DNA of 64,000 nucleotides, from positions 1-64,000 of the forward strand of contig CAVMBN010000112.1 in NCBI GenBank assembly GCA_963678705.1, given 5' to 3'. Position numbers and translations under genes: made by a program. The stretch is from Panorpa germanica (Eukaryota > Arthropoda > Insecta > Mecoptera > Panorpidae). The notes below the pieces were generated by a model. It saw nothing but the letters and a program-made list of their open reading frames with translations, searched no databases and had not been told where the DNA came from. Position 1 is the first letter of the stretch; each line of letters begins with the position of its first letter. Shown here piece by piece: positions 1 through 12,643 of the stretch.

Positions 1-1018
1 AAACCCATTACCAAACAGTTTAACTCGGTCTCGGTTTGATTCGGTCAAGTTCGTCGATTCTCACCATTTGCTATTTCATTTGACAGTTGTTACATTGTTT
101 CATTCCATACACTTATAAAAAAAATAGTTTTAGATACATTCTTTTATCTCAAGTTATATTTAAATAATAATAAATATATATAATAAAATATTATATTCTT
201 GTCTGAGCGACGAGTATTTTGAGCAATACCGTTAGTAGGTTAAAGCATATTATTTCTTCGCATATTATGATTTCTTAGCTATATTTAAAAACTTAAAAAG
301 GCTCTACATTACGCCTGATATAATGCAGCACTTTATACAGCTTCATACATGTTTCTCATACGCACTCAAATAATACATTTTAGGGTATATAAAAGAGATA
401 GTAAAATAACAAATATATAATGAATTTTTATAAATTATTGAAATAGTTACGATATATGTGTAAATATCTCTTATTGTATTGCAATATATTAAAAAATAAC
501 TAAATATTTGAGGTTCTGGTAGCCAACTTTATAAACATACTTTTACAGAAATGAGGCTCCTATTTTCTAACTGTTTACCGGACGTCTATATATTTTCTAA
601 ATTAAGCTATGTAAGTTAAGACAAAACTATCAGAAGACATTAAATAAAAAGCAACACGGATCCTATACCTTGGAACTGGTATGAGTAGCGTAATTTGTAA
701 AATATAGGCCTTTGAAAAATTGTCAGAAGTTATCAGCTGTCAGGTAAGCAGTTACAAAATAGGAGCCTTTTAAGTCATGGTTATCAAATATAACCTTTAG
801 TGTCAGCAAGTGAGATGACATCCTGCAGAAATAATAAAATCCACTATACATTGTTAATGAACGCAGTCTTTAAAGTGTTTCTAGTTTAGATAAAAAGAAA
901 ATCGAAATATTATTTTGTGTAATTGTTTATTTTTGAAATTCATGTTCATATACAGCAAAAGTATAATAATACCTAATAATTAACATTCTTTTGTCAAAAA
1001 ATACTTAAACAATATTGC
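1..1018. other. Non-coding outer flank of left arm
   Basis: No supported gene. The stretch is A+T-rich. Around 505-553 it carries a fragment of the MITE family with CTTGTGTCC ends described at 38261, followed by a short TIR element at 555-767. The mirror image lies at 12644-13661. Confidence 0.6.
555..767. mobile_element. Short MITE with 25-bp TIRs (left arm)
   Basis: The element begins GGCTCCTATTTTCTAACTG and ends with the reverse complement of GGCTCCTATTTTGTAACTG. The inverted ends match at all but two of about 24 positions. The 213-bp interior has no coding capacity. It is duplicated with the arm at 12895-13107. No superfamily can be assigned from the ends alone. Confidence 0.6.
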
Positions 1019-4000
1019 GTGGTGCTTTTGTGTTTAAAACAGGGCCGGTTTTACCATAAGGTGATTCCATGGAGTCTTAAGGAAATAATGCATTTGGAAA
1101 TAAATATTAACAGATATAATCCTTTGCGGGGATCATCTTATATTGATTTACCAAAGAAAGTTAAAGATAAAAAGGCTATAGTAAATGTAGTAAATAATGA
1201 TCAAGCTTGCTTTATGTGGGCTATAACTTCAGCATTGTATCCAGCATCAAAAAGTATGGATAGAGTTACATCATATCAACATTATTCAAAAGTACTTAAT
1301 TCAAATGGTATAGAATTACCGATGAAATTAAAAGATATTAGAACATTTGAGAAGAATAATGATATAAGTGTGAATGTTTATGGACTTGAAAATAATTTCA
1401 TTGTGGGACCGTTGCATTATACATCTAAAAAGAAGAAACAACATGTTAATTTATTGTATATTGAAGATTTGAGTAATGGACATTATTGTTGGATTAAAAA
1501 TATATCAAGATTAATAAGAAGTCAATTTACTAAGCATACTAGTAAACAATTTTTGTGTGATGGATGCTTTTCATTTTTTAACACAGAAGATCAGTTAAAT
1601 AGACATTTAGAATATGATTGCAATAAGATATATACAATCCTTCCTTCTAAGTATAACGCTAAAGATAAATTGGGTAATATGATATCTCAAAACATTTTAA
1701 AATTCGATAATCATAAGAATCAATTACGCGTTCCATTTGTGATATATGGAGATTTTGAAACATTATTAAAACCCATTAGTACTTGTTATCCTGAAACTAA
1801 TACATCATTTTCAAATAATATTCAAATTCATGAACCATATTAAATGTTCCTTTAATGATTCCTTAAGTAAGTTTGTTACGTACAGAGGTATTAATTGCGT
1901 TAAAGTATTTATTGAAACAATAACTGAAGACGCTAAACAAATTTATAAAGTCTTAAATAAAGTGAAGCCTTTAAATAAATTATCTGATTGGCAAAAACAG
2001 GAATATGATGAAGCTTCTATTTGCCATATTTGTGAAGGTATCCTCAATGGTGATAAAGTGTTAGATCATTGTCATTTAACTGGTAATTAACGAGGAGCTG
2101 CTCATAATCATTGCAATTTAAAATTTACAATTCCAAAGTTTATACCTGTCATATTCCATAACTTAAGTAATTACGATAGCCATATAATTGTAAAAGAATT
2201 AGGTAATGATAGTGAAAAAATTGAAGTTATTCCAGAAAATAAGGAAAAGTATATATCTTTTACGAAACATATTTTGGTGGAATCAAAAGTCGATAAAAAT
2301 GATAAAGTTCATAACTGCTATATTAAACTTAGATTTATTGATTCTTTACGATTTATGCATTCTAGTTTAGAAACACTTGCAAAAAATTTATTATCAGAAC
2401 AATTTTTCGAATTAAAAAAATTCTATCCGAATGAAAATCATTTCAATTTATTAAAACGTAAAGGTGTATTTCCTTATGAATATGTAAATAGTAGGGATAT
2501 GCTTAATGAATCTGACTTGCCATCTCAAAATAATTTTTATAGCTCACTTAATGGCTGTAATATATCTGACGATGATTACAATCATGCCAAAATGGTTTAG
2601 TATGCATTTGAAATGAAAACATTAGGGGAATATTCAGACTTATATTTAAAGATCGATGTTCTGTTGTTAACAGATATTTTTGAAAATTTTCGAGATGTGG
2701 GCTATAAAACATATAATATACATCATTTTCAAATAATATTCAAATTCATGAACCATATTCTTTTGCTTATTATATTAAATGTTCCTTTAATGATTCCTTA
2801 AGTAAGTTTGTTACATACAGAGGTATTAATTGCGTTAAAGTATTTATTGAAACAATAACTGATACGTACAGAGGTATTAATTGCGTTAAAGTATTTATTG
2901 AAACAATAACTGAAGACGCTAAACAAATTTATAAAGTCTTAAATAAAGTGAAGCCTTTAAATAAATTATCTGATTGGCAAAAACAGGAATATGATGAAGC
3001 TTCTATTTGCCATATTTGTGAAGGTATCCTCAATGGTGATAAAGTGTTAGATCATTGTCATTTAACTGGTAATTAACGAGGAGCTGCTCATAATCATTGC
3101 AATTTAAAATTTACAATTCCAAAGTTTATACCTGTCATATTCCATAACTTAAGTAATTACGATAGCCATATAATTGTAAAAGAATTAGGTAATGATAGTG
3201 AAAAAATTGAAGTTATTCCAGAAAATAAGGAAAAGTATATATCTTTTACGAAACATATTTTGGTGGAATCAAAAGTCGATAAAAATGATAAAGTTCATAA
3301 CTGCTATATTAAACTTAGATTTATGCATTCTAGTTTAGAAACACTTGCAAAAAATTTATTATCAGAACAATTTTTCGAATTAAAAAATTCTATCCGAATG
3401 AAAATCATTTCAATTTATTAAAACGTAAAGGTGTATTTCCTTATGAATATGTAAATAGTAGGGATATGCTTAATGAATCTGACTTGCCATCTCAAAATAA
3501 TTTTTATAGCTCACTTAATGGCTGTAATATATCTGACGATGATTACAATCATGCCAAAATGGTTTGGTATGCATTTGAAATGAAAACATTGGGGGAATAT
3601 TCAGACTTATATTTAAAGATCGATGTTCTGTTGTTAACAGATATTTTGCTATAAAACATATAATTTAGATCCCTGTCAATATTATACAGCACCAGGACTT
3701 TCTTGGGATGTTATGTTAAATTATACAAGTATTGAATTAGAACTTTTAACAGATATTGATATGTTACATTTTATTAAAAAAGGTGTAAGAGGTGGAATAT
3801 CACAATGCTCTCACAGACATGGAATTGCAAATAATAAATATATGTCCAATTATGATTCAAATAAAGATTCTCAATATTTAATGTATTGGGATGCAAATAA
3901 CTAAAGCTATTGAAGATAACTCAGATGTTGGTTATATATTAGAAGTCGATTTAAGATATCCTAATTATTTGCACGATGAACACAATGATCTACCTTTCTG

Positions 4001-4593
4001 TGCCGAAAATATTAAACCACCTTGCATTAAAACAAATGACGTTAAATTAATACCAAATCTAAATAACAAGTATAATTATGTGCTTCACAATAGATCGTTA
4101 AAGCAATGTCTTAAAAATAATCTGAAAATAGATAAAATTCATAGAATTTTGGAATTTAAACAGTCTGATTGGTTAAAAAGTTATATTGATCTAAATACAT
4201 TAAAAAGAAAGAACTCTGCAAATACATTTGAGAAAAAACTTTTTTAAATTAATGAATAATTCAGTTTATGGTAAAACAATAGAAAATGTAGATAAACGTG
4301 TCGATGTAAAGTTAATAACTCATTGGGATAATATAGGAAAAACAATGGGTGCTAATACACTTATAAGTAAACCAATCAATTTATTAAAACATAAAGGTGT
4401 ATTTCCTTATGAATATGTAAATAGTAGGGATATGCTTAATGAATCTGACTTGCCATCTCAAAATAATTTTTATAGCTCACTTAATGGCTGTAATATATCT
4501 GACGATGATTACAATCATGCCAAAATGGTTTGGTATGCATTTGAAATGAAAACATTGGGGGAATATTCAGACTTATATTTAAAGTATTTATAA
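1019..4593 (+). pseudogene. Polinton protein-primed DNA polymerase B, broken N-terminal and palm part (left arm)
   Basis: Family-B, protein-primed polymerase of Maverick/Polinton type (DNA_pol_B_2), which replicates the linear element. Visible in order: an N-terminal Cys/His region (CDGCFSFF near 1558), Exo I motif (YGDFETLL, ~1747), an endonuclease-VII-like knuckle (CHICEG ... DHCHLTG, ~2020-2085), Exo II (HNLSNYDSH, ~2155), the DVLLLTDIF region, palm motif A (LEVDLRYP, ~3940) and motif B (MNNSVYGKT, ~4250). The frame is broken repeatedly: a 17-bp deletion at ~1839, TAA at 2088, TAG at 2598 and further shifts. The part with catalytic motif C (YxDTDS) is absent. Internal segments are duplicated. 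It cannot encode a working polymerase. Mirror copy at 9069-12643. Confidence 0.9.
1800..3650 (+). repeat. Internal direct duplication inside the polymerase
   Basis: About 920 bp (1800-2718, Exo I end to the DVLLLTDI region) is repeated at 2722-3650. A third partial copy of about 215 bp, starting in the KGVFPYEYV segment, lies at 4376-4590. Copy 2 also holds a 53-bp tandem duplication near 2811-2915. Copy 1 lacks 17 bp at ~1839 that copy 2 retains. Mirrors lie at 10012-11862 and 9072-9286. The duplications rule out a functional single open frame. Confidence 0.85.
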
Positions 4594-4621
4594 TAACCAA
4601 TAGTTTTATTTATTTAAAATG

Positions 4622-5552
4622 TTATACAATATTTTTAGCACCTATCCAACTGTTATGAGATTTATCTAAACCTAACCACTTTACAAAAACTCTTTTTCCT
4701 TTTTTCTGTAAAACTTTCTCAACTAGATATATATCTGGATATTTTGTTTTTTGTAGTTCTTGTTCGTAAAACGCGCCTGCAATTGATTGGCCAAGAGAAT
4801 CATTAAGTAAATATGTGACTGGATTAGTTAGTTGTACTTTTGATATAGTAAATATTTCGGTACTCCAGTTAGGAGTATACCCTTTTGCAAATAATGATTT
4901 GGTTTTGCTTAAACGAACATAATCTCCAACTTTATATTGACTTAAACCGACCCTTTTTATTCTATTGTATACATTTCCTAATAATTTTTTTTTCATTTTT
5001 TATTGATACTTGAGATGGCTTCATATTAATTGTTGAATGATGAGTATTATTATATTTCTTAACAAGTGCATCAATGTTTTTAATCCAATTATAGTTGCCT
5101 TTTATACTAAAATCTTTCCACATGGCATTTTTTAGAGTTCTATTAAATCTTTCAACAATCGATGCTTTCATATTACTAAATGTACTATAATGGTTTATAT
5201 CATACGAATCTATAACTTTTTTAAATTCAGTGTTATAAAATTCCTTTCCGTTATCTGTTTGTAAGTTTTTCGGAACCTTATTCTTATTTTTTAATAAAAT
5301 ATTTTCAAATGCAACAGTAACGTCTTTTGCAGATTTTGATTTTACTGGAACTGCCCATGCATATTTAGAAAATATATCAATTACTGTGAGTAAATACTTG
5401 TAACCTTTGTTTTCTTTTGCATACGGAATCATTTCTACTAAATCAGCTTGCCAAGAATCATTTAGACCTTTTATGATTACATGTCTACGCTTATAGTTTT
5501 TAAGTGCAGGTTTATGTAACTCATTAATTATACCTATTTTTGTTTTGCTCAT
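4622..5552 (-). pseudogene. Polinton integrase with C-terminal chromodomain, one frameshift (left arm)
   Basis: Retroviral-type DDE integrase as encoded by Maverick/Polinton elements; it would insert the element into the chromosome. The first frame (4962-5552, 196 aa) holds the core: first Asp in WQADLVEM, second Asp in QTDNGKEF, and Glu in ASIVERFNR about 35 residues later. The second frame (4622-4996) holds an SH3-like stretch (YKVGDYVRLSK) and a chromodomain end (VFVKWLGLDKSHNSWIGAKN). The two frames overlap at an A9 run near 4985-4993, where a one-base change shifts the frame. This could be a sequencing error or a real lesion. The N-terminal zinc-binding part of the family is missing or very short. 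It lies on the strand opposite to the polymerase and splits it. Confidence 0.9.
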
Positions 5553-5574
5553 ACTTATTATTACACAAAATTTA

Positions 5575-5769
5575 TCAAGAACTAATATCTAAACTATGTT
5601 TTGTTTTTAATTCTGTAATTAATGTTGCAATTTTTTTATTTACTTCAATAAAGTTATTAATATAAGCATCATGAATATCTTTCTCTACAGCTTTTAAACG
5701 TCTATCTATAATAATTATAATATCGTCATATATATCATCTGTTTTAATTTGATACATCTTATTATCCAT
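5575..5769 (-). CDS. Small acidic/charged ORF upstream of integrase (left arm)
   Basis: A 64-residue frame with an ATG, ending 22 bp before the integrase start on the same strand. It is rich in Ile, Asp and Lys, with a likely helical or coiled segment in its second half ([16 protein letters not shown]). I do not recognise it. It could be a Polinton accessory gene or a remnant of the integrase N-terminus. Mirror copy at 7893-8087. Confidence 0.35.
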   Translation of the reverse strand: MDNKMYQIKTDDIYDDIIIIIDRRLKAVEKDIHDAYINNFIEVNKKIATLITELKTKHSLDISS

Positions 5770-5774
5770 TTAAT

Positions 5775-6144
5775 AATGAATTTTCATTACCTTTAATGAA
5801 CAAAGCTAAATTAGGCTTAATGAAAGATGAATGCGCGAGTAGTATAATTTGGGAGTTTGTTGGGTTAAGGTCAAAAAATGTATGCAATTGATATTGAGGG
5901 TTCATGCACAGCTAAAGCAAAAGGAATTAAGAAAAATATTGTAACCAAATTCAATATTAAAGATTATGTAAATTGTTTATCTCAGGATAACATATTATTG
6001 ATCACAATGAATACCTTTAAATCTATTAAGCATACAATTTATACTCAAATGATAAGTAAAGTAGGTCTTAGTGGAAATGATAATAAGAGATATGTATTAA
6101 CTGATGGTATAAGTACTTTAACACATGAACATTATAAAATTTAG
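5775..6144 (+). pseudogene. Polinton DNA polymerase B, C-terminal (thumb) fragment (left arm)
   Basis: The C-terminus of the same polymerase family, separated from the rest by the reversed integrase. One frame (from ~5775) gives a segment ending EFVGLRSK. After an A6 run at 5872-5877 the next frame continues with MYAIDIEG and ends TDGISTLTHEHYKI, the conserved tail of Polinton polymerases. One base in the A run breaks the frame. The palm part with motif C that should precede it is not in the window. Mirror copy at 7518-7887. Confidence 0.85.
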
Positions 6145-6479
6145 TACTAATTTTAAGTTAAGTTTAAGTTTTGTATAAATTTATATCTGTTTTAGTTAAG
6201 ATAATTAAAATGTATATTTATATAACAATTGAAAAATAGCATGATGATCATGTTAACTTTGACTTTCCAAGTTTTCTAGAGTTTAAACACAAACCATTGA
6301 GTTTTATTATTATAAGATTTAATACATCCATATAAAATAAGATACACATATTTTATTAGTAATGTTTTGTTATATATAATTCTTATATGATTAACACTGG
6401 TCATAAGAGCTCTAATATATATATATATATGCATAGACATATTAATGTATGTGTACATAAAGTGGATGACAATTGTATA
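6145..6479. other. Non-coding spacer between polymerase tail and central repeats
   Basis: A+T-rich with a short (TA) run near 6415-6430. No supported gene; the 60-residue frame here is low-complexity. Mirror at 7183-7517. Confidence 0.5.
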
Positions 6480-7190
6480 CGTTATATGCAGGAGCAGTAC
6501 CCAACTTGAACGTACTGGGAACGTAACTTGAACGTACTAGGAACGTAACTTGCATGAACGTACTGGGAACTACGTTCCCATTACGTTTAAGTTACGTTCC
6601 CAGTACGTTCAAAAATGCTTGATGACAATTGTATACGTTATATGCAGGAACAGTACCCAACTTGAACGTACTGGGAACGTAACTTGAACGTACTGGGAAC
6701 GTAACTTGAACGTAATGGGAACGTAACTTGAACGTAATGGGAACGTAACTTGGAACGTAATTCAACGTAAGCTTACGTTGAATTACGTTCTTACGTTCCC
6801 ATTACGTTCAAGTTACGTTCCCATTACGTTCAAGTTACGTTCCCAGTACGTTCAAGTTACGTTCCCAGTACGTTGGAACGTAATTCAACGTAAGCTTACG
6901 TTGAATTACGTTCTTACGTTCCCATTACGTTCAAGTTACGTTCCCATTACGTTCAAGTTACGTTCCCAGTACGTTCAAGTTACGTTCCCAGTACGTTCAA
7001 GTTGGGTACTGTTCCTGCATATAACGTATACAATTGTCATCAAGCATTTTTGAACGTACTGGGAACGTAACTTAAACGTAATGGGAACGTAGTTCCCAGT
7101 ACGTTCATGCAAGTTACGTTCCTAGTACGTTCAAGTTACGTTCCCAGTACGTTCAAGTTGGGTACTGCTCCTGCATATAACGTATACAAT
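6480..7190. repeat. 22-bp AACGTA repeats forming nested palindromes at the centre
   Basis: Tandem 22-bp units of the type CTTGAACGTACTGGGAACGT run inward on one strand and then as reverse complement on the other. Two copies of a short palindrome centred on AAGCTT sit at ~6754-6789 and ~6877-6912. The outer edge on both sides is the same block with GTATACGTTATATGCAGG. Tandem repeats of this sort are common in Polinton terminal inverted repeats, so the centre probably represents two element ends joined head to head. The 80-120 bp loop is not itself symmetric. Confidence 0.8.
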
Positions 7191-7517
7191 TGTCATCCAC
7201 TTTATGTACACATACATTAATATGTCTATGCATATATATATATATATTAGAGCTCTTATGACCAGTGTTAATCATATAAGAATTATATATAACAAAACAT
7301 TACTAATAAAATATGTGTATCTTATTTTATATGGATGTATTAAATCTTATAATAATAAAACTCAATGGTTTGTGTTTAAACTCTAGAAAACTTGGAAAGT
7401 CAAAGTTAACATGATCATCATGCTATTTTTCAATTGTTATATAAATATACATTTTAATTATCTTAACTAAAACAGATATAAATTTATACAAAACTTAAAC
7501 TTAACTTAAAATTAGTA

Positions 7518-7887
7518 CTAAATTTTATAATGTTCATGTGTTAAAGTACTTATACCATCAGTTAATACATATCTCTTATTATCATTTCCACTAAGACCTA
7601 CTTTACTTATCATTTGAGTATAAATTGTATGCTTAATAGATTTAAAGGTATTCATTGTGATCAATAATATGTTATCCTGAGATAAACAATTTACATAATC
7701 TTTAATATTGAATTTGGTTACAATATTTTTCTTAATTCCTTTTGCTTTAGCTGTGCATGAACCCTCAATATCAATTGCATACATTTTTTGACCTTAACCC
7801 AACAAACTCCCAAATTATACTACTCGCGCATTCATCTTTCATTAAGCCTAATTTAGCTTTGTTCATTAAAGGTAATGAAAATTCATT
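7518..7887 (-). pseudogene. Polinton DNA polymerase B, C-terminal fragment (right arm)
   Basis: Exact mirror of 5775-6144, with the same A-run frameshift and the same conserved polymerase tail. The shared frameshift shows that the lesion (or sequencing error) predates the duplication or was copied with it. Confidence 0.85.
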
Positions 7888-7892
7888 ATTAA

Positions 7893-8087
7893 ATGGATAA
7901 TAAGATGTATCAAATTAAAACAGATGATATATATGACGATATTATAATTATTATAGATAGACGTTTAAAAGCTGTAGAGAAAGATATTCATGATGCTTAT
8001 ATTAATAACTTTATTGAAGTAAATAAAAAAATTGCAACATTAATTACAGAATTAAAAACAAAACATAGTTTAGATATTAGTTCTTGA
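7893..8087 (+). CDS. Small ORF upstream of integrase (right arm)
   Basis: Mirror of 5575-5769; identical 64-residue frame, unrecognised. Confidence 0.35.
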   Translation: MDNKMYQIKTDDIYDDIIIIIDRRLKAVEKDIHDAYINNFIEVNKKIATLITELKTKHSLDISS

Positions 8088-8109
8088 TAAATTTTGTGTA
8101 ATAATAAGT

Positions 8110-9040
8110 ATGAGCAAAACAAAAATAGGTATAATTAATGAGTTACATAAACCTGCACTTAAAAACTATAAGCGTAGACATGTAATCATAAAAGGTCTAA
8201 ATGATTCTTGGCAAGCTGATTTAGTAGAAATGATTCCGTATGCAAAAGAAAACAAAGGTTACAAGTATTTACTCACAGTAATTGATATATTTTCTAAATA
8301 TGCATGGGCAGTTCCAGTAAAATCAAAATCTGCAAAAGACGTTACTGTTGCATTTGAAAATATTTTATTAAAAAATAAGAATAAGGTTCCGAAAAACTTA
8401 CAAACAGATAACGGAAAGGAATTTTATAACACTGAATTTAAAAAAGTTATAGATTCGTATGATATAAACCATTATAGTACATTTAGTAATATGAAAGCAT
8501 CGATTGTTGAAAGATTTAATAGAACTCTAAAAAATGCCATGTGGAAAGATTTTAGTATAAAAGGCAACTATAATTGGATTAAAAACATTGATGCACTTGT
8601 TAAGAAATATAATAATACTCATCATTCAACAATTAATATGAAGCCATCTCAAGTATCAATAAAAAATGAAAAAAAAATTATTAGGAAATGTATACAATAG
8701 AATAAAAAGGGTCGGTTTAAGTCAATATAAAGTTGGAGATTATGTTCGTTTAAGCAAAACCAAATCATTATTTGCAAAAGGGTATACTCCTAACTGGAGT
8801 ACCGAAATATTTACTATATCAAAAGTACAACTAACTAATCCAGTCACATATTTACTTAATGATTCTCTTGGCCAATCAATTGCAGGCGCGTTTTACGAAC
8901 AAGAACTACAAAAAACAAAATATCCAGATATATATCTAGTTGAGAAAGTTTTACAGAAAAAAGGAAAAAGAGTTTTTGTAAAGTGGTTAGGTTTAGATAA
9001 ATCTCATAACAGTTGGATAGGTGCTAAAAATATTGTATAA
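8110..9040 (+). pseudogene. Polinton integrase with chromodomain, one frameshift (right arm)
   Basis: Exact mirror of 4622-5552. The DDE core frame is 8110-8700 and the chromodomain frame is 8666-9040. They are shifted at the same A9 run. All three acidic catalytic residues are present, so only the frame break prevents a complete protein. Confidence 0.9.
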
Positions 9041-9068
9041 CATTTTAAATAAATAAAACTATTGGTTA

Positions 9069-12000
9069 TTATAAATACTTTAAATATAAGTCTGAATATT
9101 CCCCCAATGTTTTCATTTCAAATGCATACCAAACCATTTTGGCATGATTGTAATCATCGTCAGATATATTACAGCCATTAAGTGAGCTATAAAAATTATT
9201 TTGAGATGGCAAGTCAGATTCATTAAGCATATCCCTACTATTTACATATTCATAAGGAAATACACCTTTATGTTTTAATAAATTGATTGGTTTACTTATA
9301 AGTGTATTAGCACCCATTGTTTTTCCTATATTATCCCAATGAGTTATTAACTTTACATCGACACGTTTATCTACATTTTCTATTGTTTTACCATAAACTG
9401 AATTATTCATTAATTTAAAAAAGTTTTTTCTCAAATGTATTTGCAGAGTTCTTTCTTTTTAATGTATTTAGATCAATATAACTTTTTAACCAATCAGACT
9501 GTTTAAATTCCAAAATTCTATGAATTTTATCTATTTTCAGATTATTTTTAAGACATTGCTTTAACGATCTATTGTGAAGCACATAATTATACTTGTTATT
9601 TAGATTTGGTATTAATTTAACGTCATTTGTTTTAATGCAAGGTGGTTTAATATTTTCGGCACAGAAAGGTAGATCATTGTGTTCATCGTGCAAATAATTA
9701 GGATATCTTAAATCGACTTCTAATATATAACCAACATCTGAGTTATCTTCAATAGCTTTAGTTATTTGCATCCCAATACATTAAATATTGAGAATCTTTA
9801 TTTGAATCATAATTGGACATATATTTATTATTTGCAATTCCATGTCTGTGAGAGCATTGTGATATTCCACCTCTTACACCTTTTTTAATAAAATGTAACA
9901 TATCAATATCTGTTAAAAGTTCTAATTCAATACTTGTATAATTTAACATAACATCCCAAGAAAGTCCTGGTGCTGTATAATATTGACAGGGATCTAAATT
10001 ATATGTTTTATAGCAAAATATCTGTTAACAACAGAACATCGATCTTTAAATATAAGTCTGAATATTCCCCCAATGTTTTCATTTCAAATGCATACCAAAC
10101 CATTTTGGCATGATTGTAATCATCGTCAGATATATTACAGCCATTAAGTGAGCTATAAAAATTATTTTGAGATGGCAAGTCAGATTCATTAAGCATATCC
10201 CTACTATTTACATATTCATAAGGAAATACACCTTTACGTTTTAATAAATTGAAATGATTTTCATTCGGATAGAATTTTTTAATTCGAAAAATTGTTCTGA
10301 TAATAAATTTTTTGCAAGTGTTTCTAAACTAGAATGCATAAATCTAAGTTTAATATAGCAGTTATGAACTTTATCATTTTTATCGACTTTTGATTCCACC
10401 AAAATATGTTTCGTAAAAGATATATACTTTTCCTTATTTTCTGGAATAACTTCAATTTTTTCACTATCATTACCTAATTCTTTTACAATTATATGGCTAT
10501 CGTAATTACTTAAGTTATGGAATATGACAGGTATAAACTTTGGAATTGTAAATTTTAAATTGCAATGATTATGAGCAGCTCCTCGTTAATTACCAGTTAA
10601 ATGACAATGATCTAACACTTTATCACCATTGAGGATACCTTCACAAATATGGCAAATAGAAGCTTCATCATATTCCTGTTTTTGCCAATCAGATAATTTA
10701 TTTAAAGGCTTCACTTTATTTAAGACTTTATAAATTTGTTTAGCGTCTTCAGTTATTGTTTCAATAAATACTTTAACGCAATTAATACCTCTGTACGTAT
10801 CAGTTATTGTTTCAATAAATACTTTAACGCAATTAATACCTCTGTATGTAACAAACTTACTTAAGGAATCATTAAAGGAACATTTAATATAATAAGCAAA
10901 AGAATATGGTTCATGAATTTGAATATTATTTGAAAATGATGTATATTATATGTTTTATAGCCCACATCTCGAAAATTTTCAAAAATATCTGTTAACAACA
11001 GAACATCGATCTTTAAATATAAGTCTGAATATTCCCCTAATGTTTTCATTTCAAATGCATACTAAACCATTTTGGCATGATTGTAATCATCGTCAGATAT
11101 ATTACAGCCATTAAGTGAGCTATAAAAATTATTTTGAGATGGCAAGTCAGATTCATTAAGCATATCCCTACTATTTACATATTCATAAGGAAATACACCT
11201 TTACGTTTTAATAAATTGAAATGATTTTCATTCGGATAGAATTTTTTTAATTCGAAAAATTGTTCTGATAATAAATTTTTTGCAAGTGTTTCTAAACTAG
11301 AATGCATAAATCGTAAAGAATCAATAAATCTAAGTTTAATATAGCAGTTATGAACTTTATCATTTTTATCGACTTTTGATTCCACCAAAATATGTTTCGT
11401 AAAAGATATATACTTTTCCTTATTTTCTGGAATAACTTCAATTTTTTCACTATCATTACCTAATTCTTTTACAATTATATGGCTATCGTAATTACTTAAG
11501 TTATGGAATATGACAGGTATAAACTTTGGAATTGTAAATTTTAAATTGCAATGATTATGAGCAGCTCCTCGTTAATTACCAGTTAAATGACAATGATCTA
11601 ACACTTTATCACCATTGAGGATACCTTCACAAATATGGCAAATAGAAGCTTCATCATATTCCTGTTTTTGCCAATCAGATAATTTATTTAAAGGCTTCAC
11701 TTTATTTAAGACTTTATAAATTTGTTTAGCGTCTTCAGTTATTGTTTCAATAAATACTTTAACGCAATTAATACCTCTGTACGTAACAAACTTACTTAAG
11801 GAATCATTAAAGGAACATTTAATATGGTTCATGAATTTGAATATTATTTGAAAATGATGTATTAGTTTCAGGATAACAAGTACTAATGGGTTTTAATAAT
11901 GTTTCAAAATCTCCATATATCACAAATGGAACGCGTAATTGATTCTTATGATTATCGAATTTTAAAATGTTTTGAGATATCATATTACCCAATTTATCTT

Positions 12001-12643
12001 TAGCGTTATACTTAGAAGGAAGGATTGTATATATCTTATTGCAATCATATTCTAAATGTCTATTTAACTGATCTTCTGTGTTAAAAAATGAAAAGCATCC
12101 ATCACACAAAAATTGTTTACTAGTATGCTTAGTAAATTGACTTCTTATTAATCTTGATATATTTTTAATCCAACAATAATGTCCATTACTCAAATCTTCA
12201 ATATACAATAAATTAACATGTTGTTTCTTCTTTTTAGATGTATAATGCAACGGTCCCACAATGAAATTATTTTCAAGTCCATAAACATTCACACTTATAT
12301 CATTATTCTTCTCAAATGTTCTAATATCTTTTAATTTCATCGGTAATTCTATACCATTTGAATTAAGTACTTTTGAATAATGTTGATATGATGTAACTCT
12401 ATCCATACTTTTTGATGCTGGATACAATGCTGAAGTTATAGCCCACATAAAGCAAGCTTGATCATTATTTACTACATTTACTATAGCCTTTTTATCTTTA
12501 ACTTTCTTTGGTAAATCAATATAAGATGATCCCCGCAAAGGATTATATCTGTTAATATTTATTTCCAAATGCATTATTTCCTTAAGACTCCATGGAATCA
12601 CCTTATGGTAAAACCGGCCCTGTTTTAAACACAAAAGCACCAC
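9069..12643 (-). pseudogene. Polinton DNA polymerase B, N-terminal and palm part (right arm)
   Basis: Exact mirror of 1019-4593, read from 12643 downward, with the same stops, 17-bp deletion and internal duplications. It ends near 9069, where the integrase of this arm begins on the opposite strand. Motif C of the palm is absent here too, so neither arm can supply a functional polymerase. Confidence 0.9.

Noticed and set aside
6778..7053. 91-residue frame with repeated TFPLRSSYVPIT
   Set aside because: It is only the 22-bp tandem repeat read in one frame.
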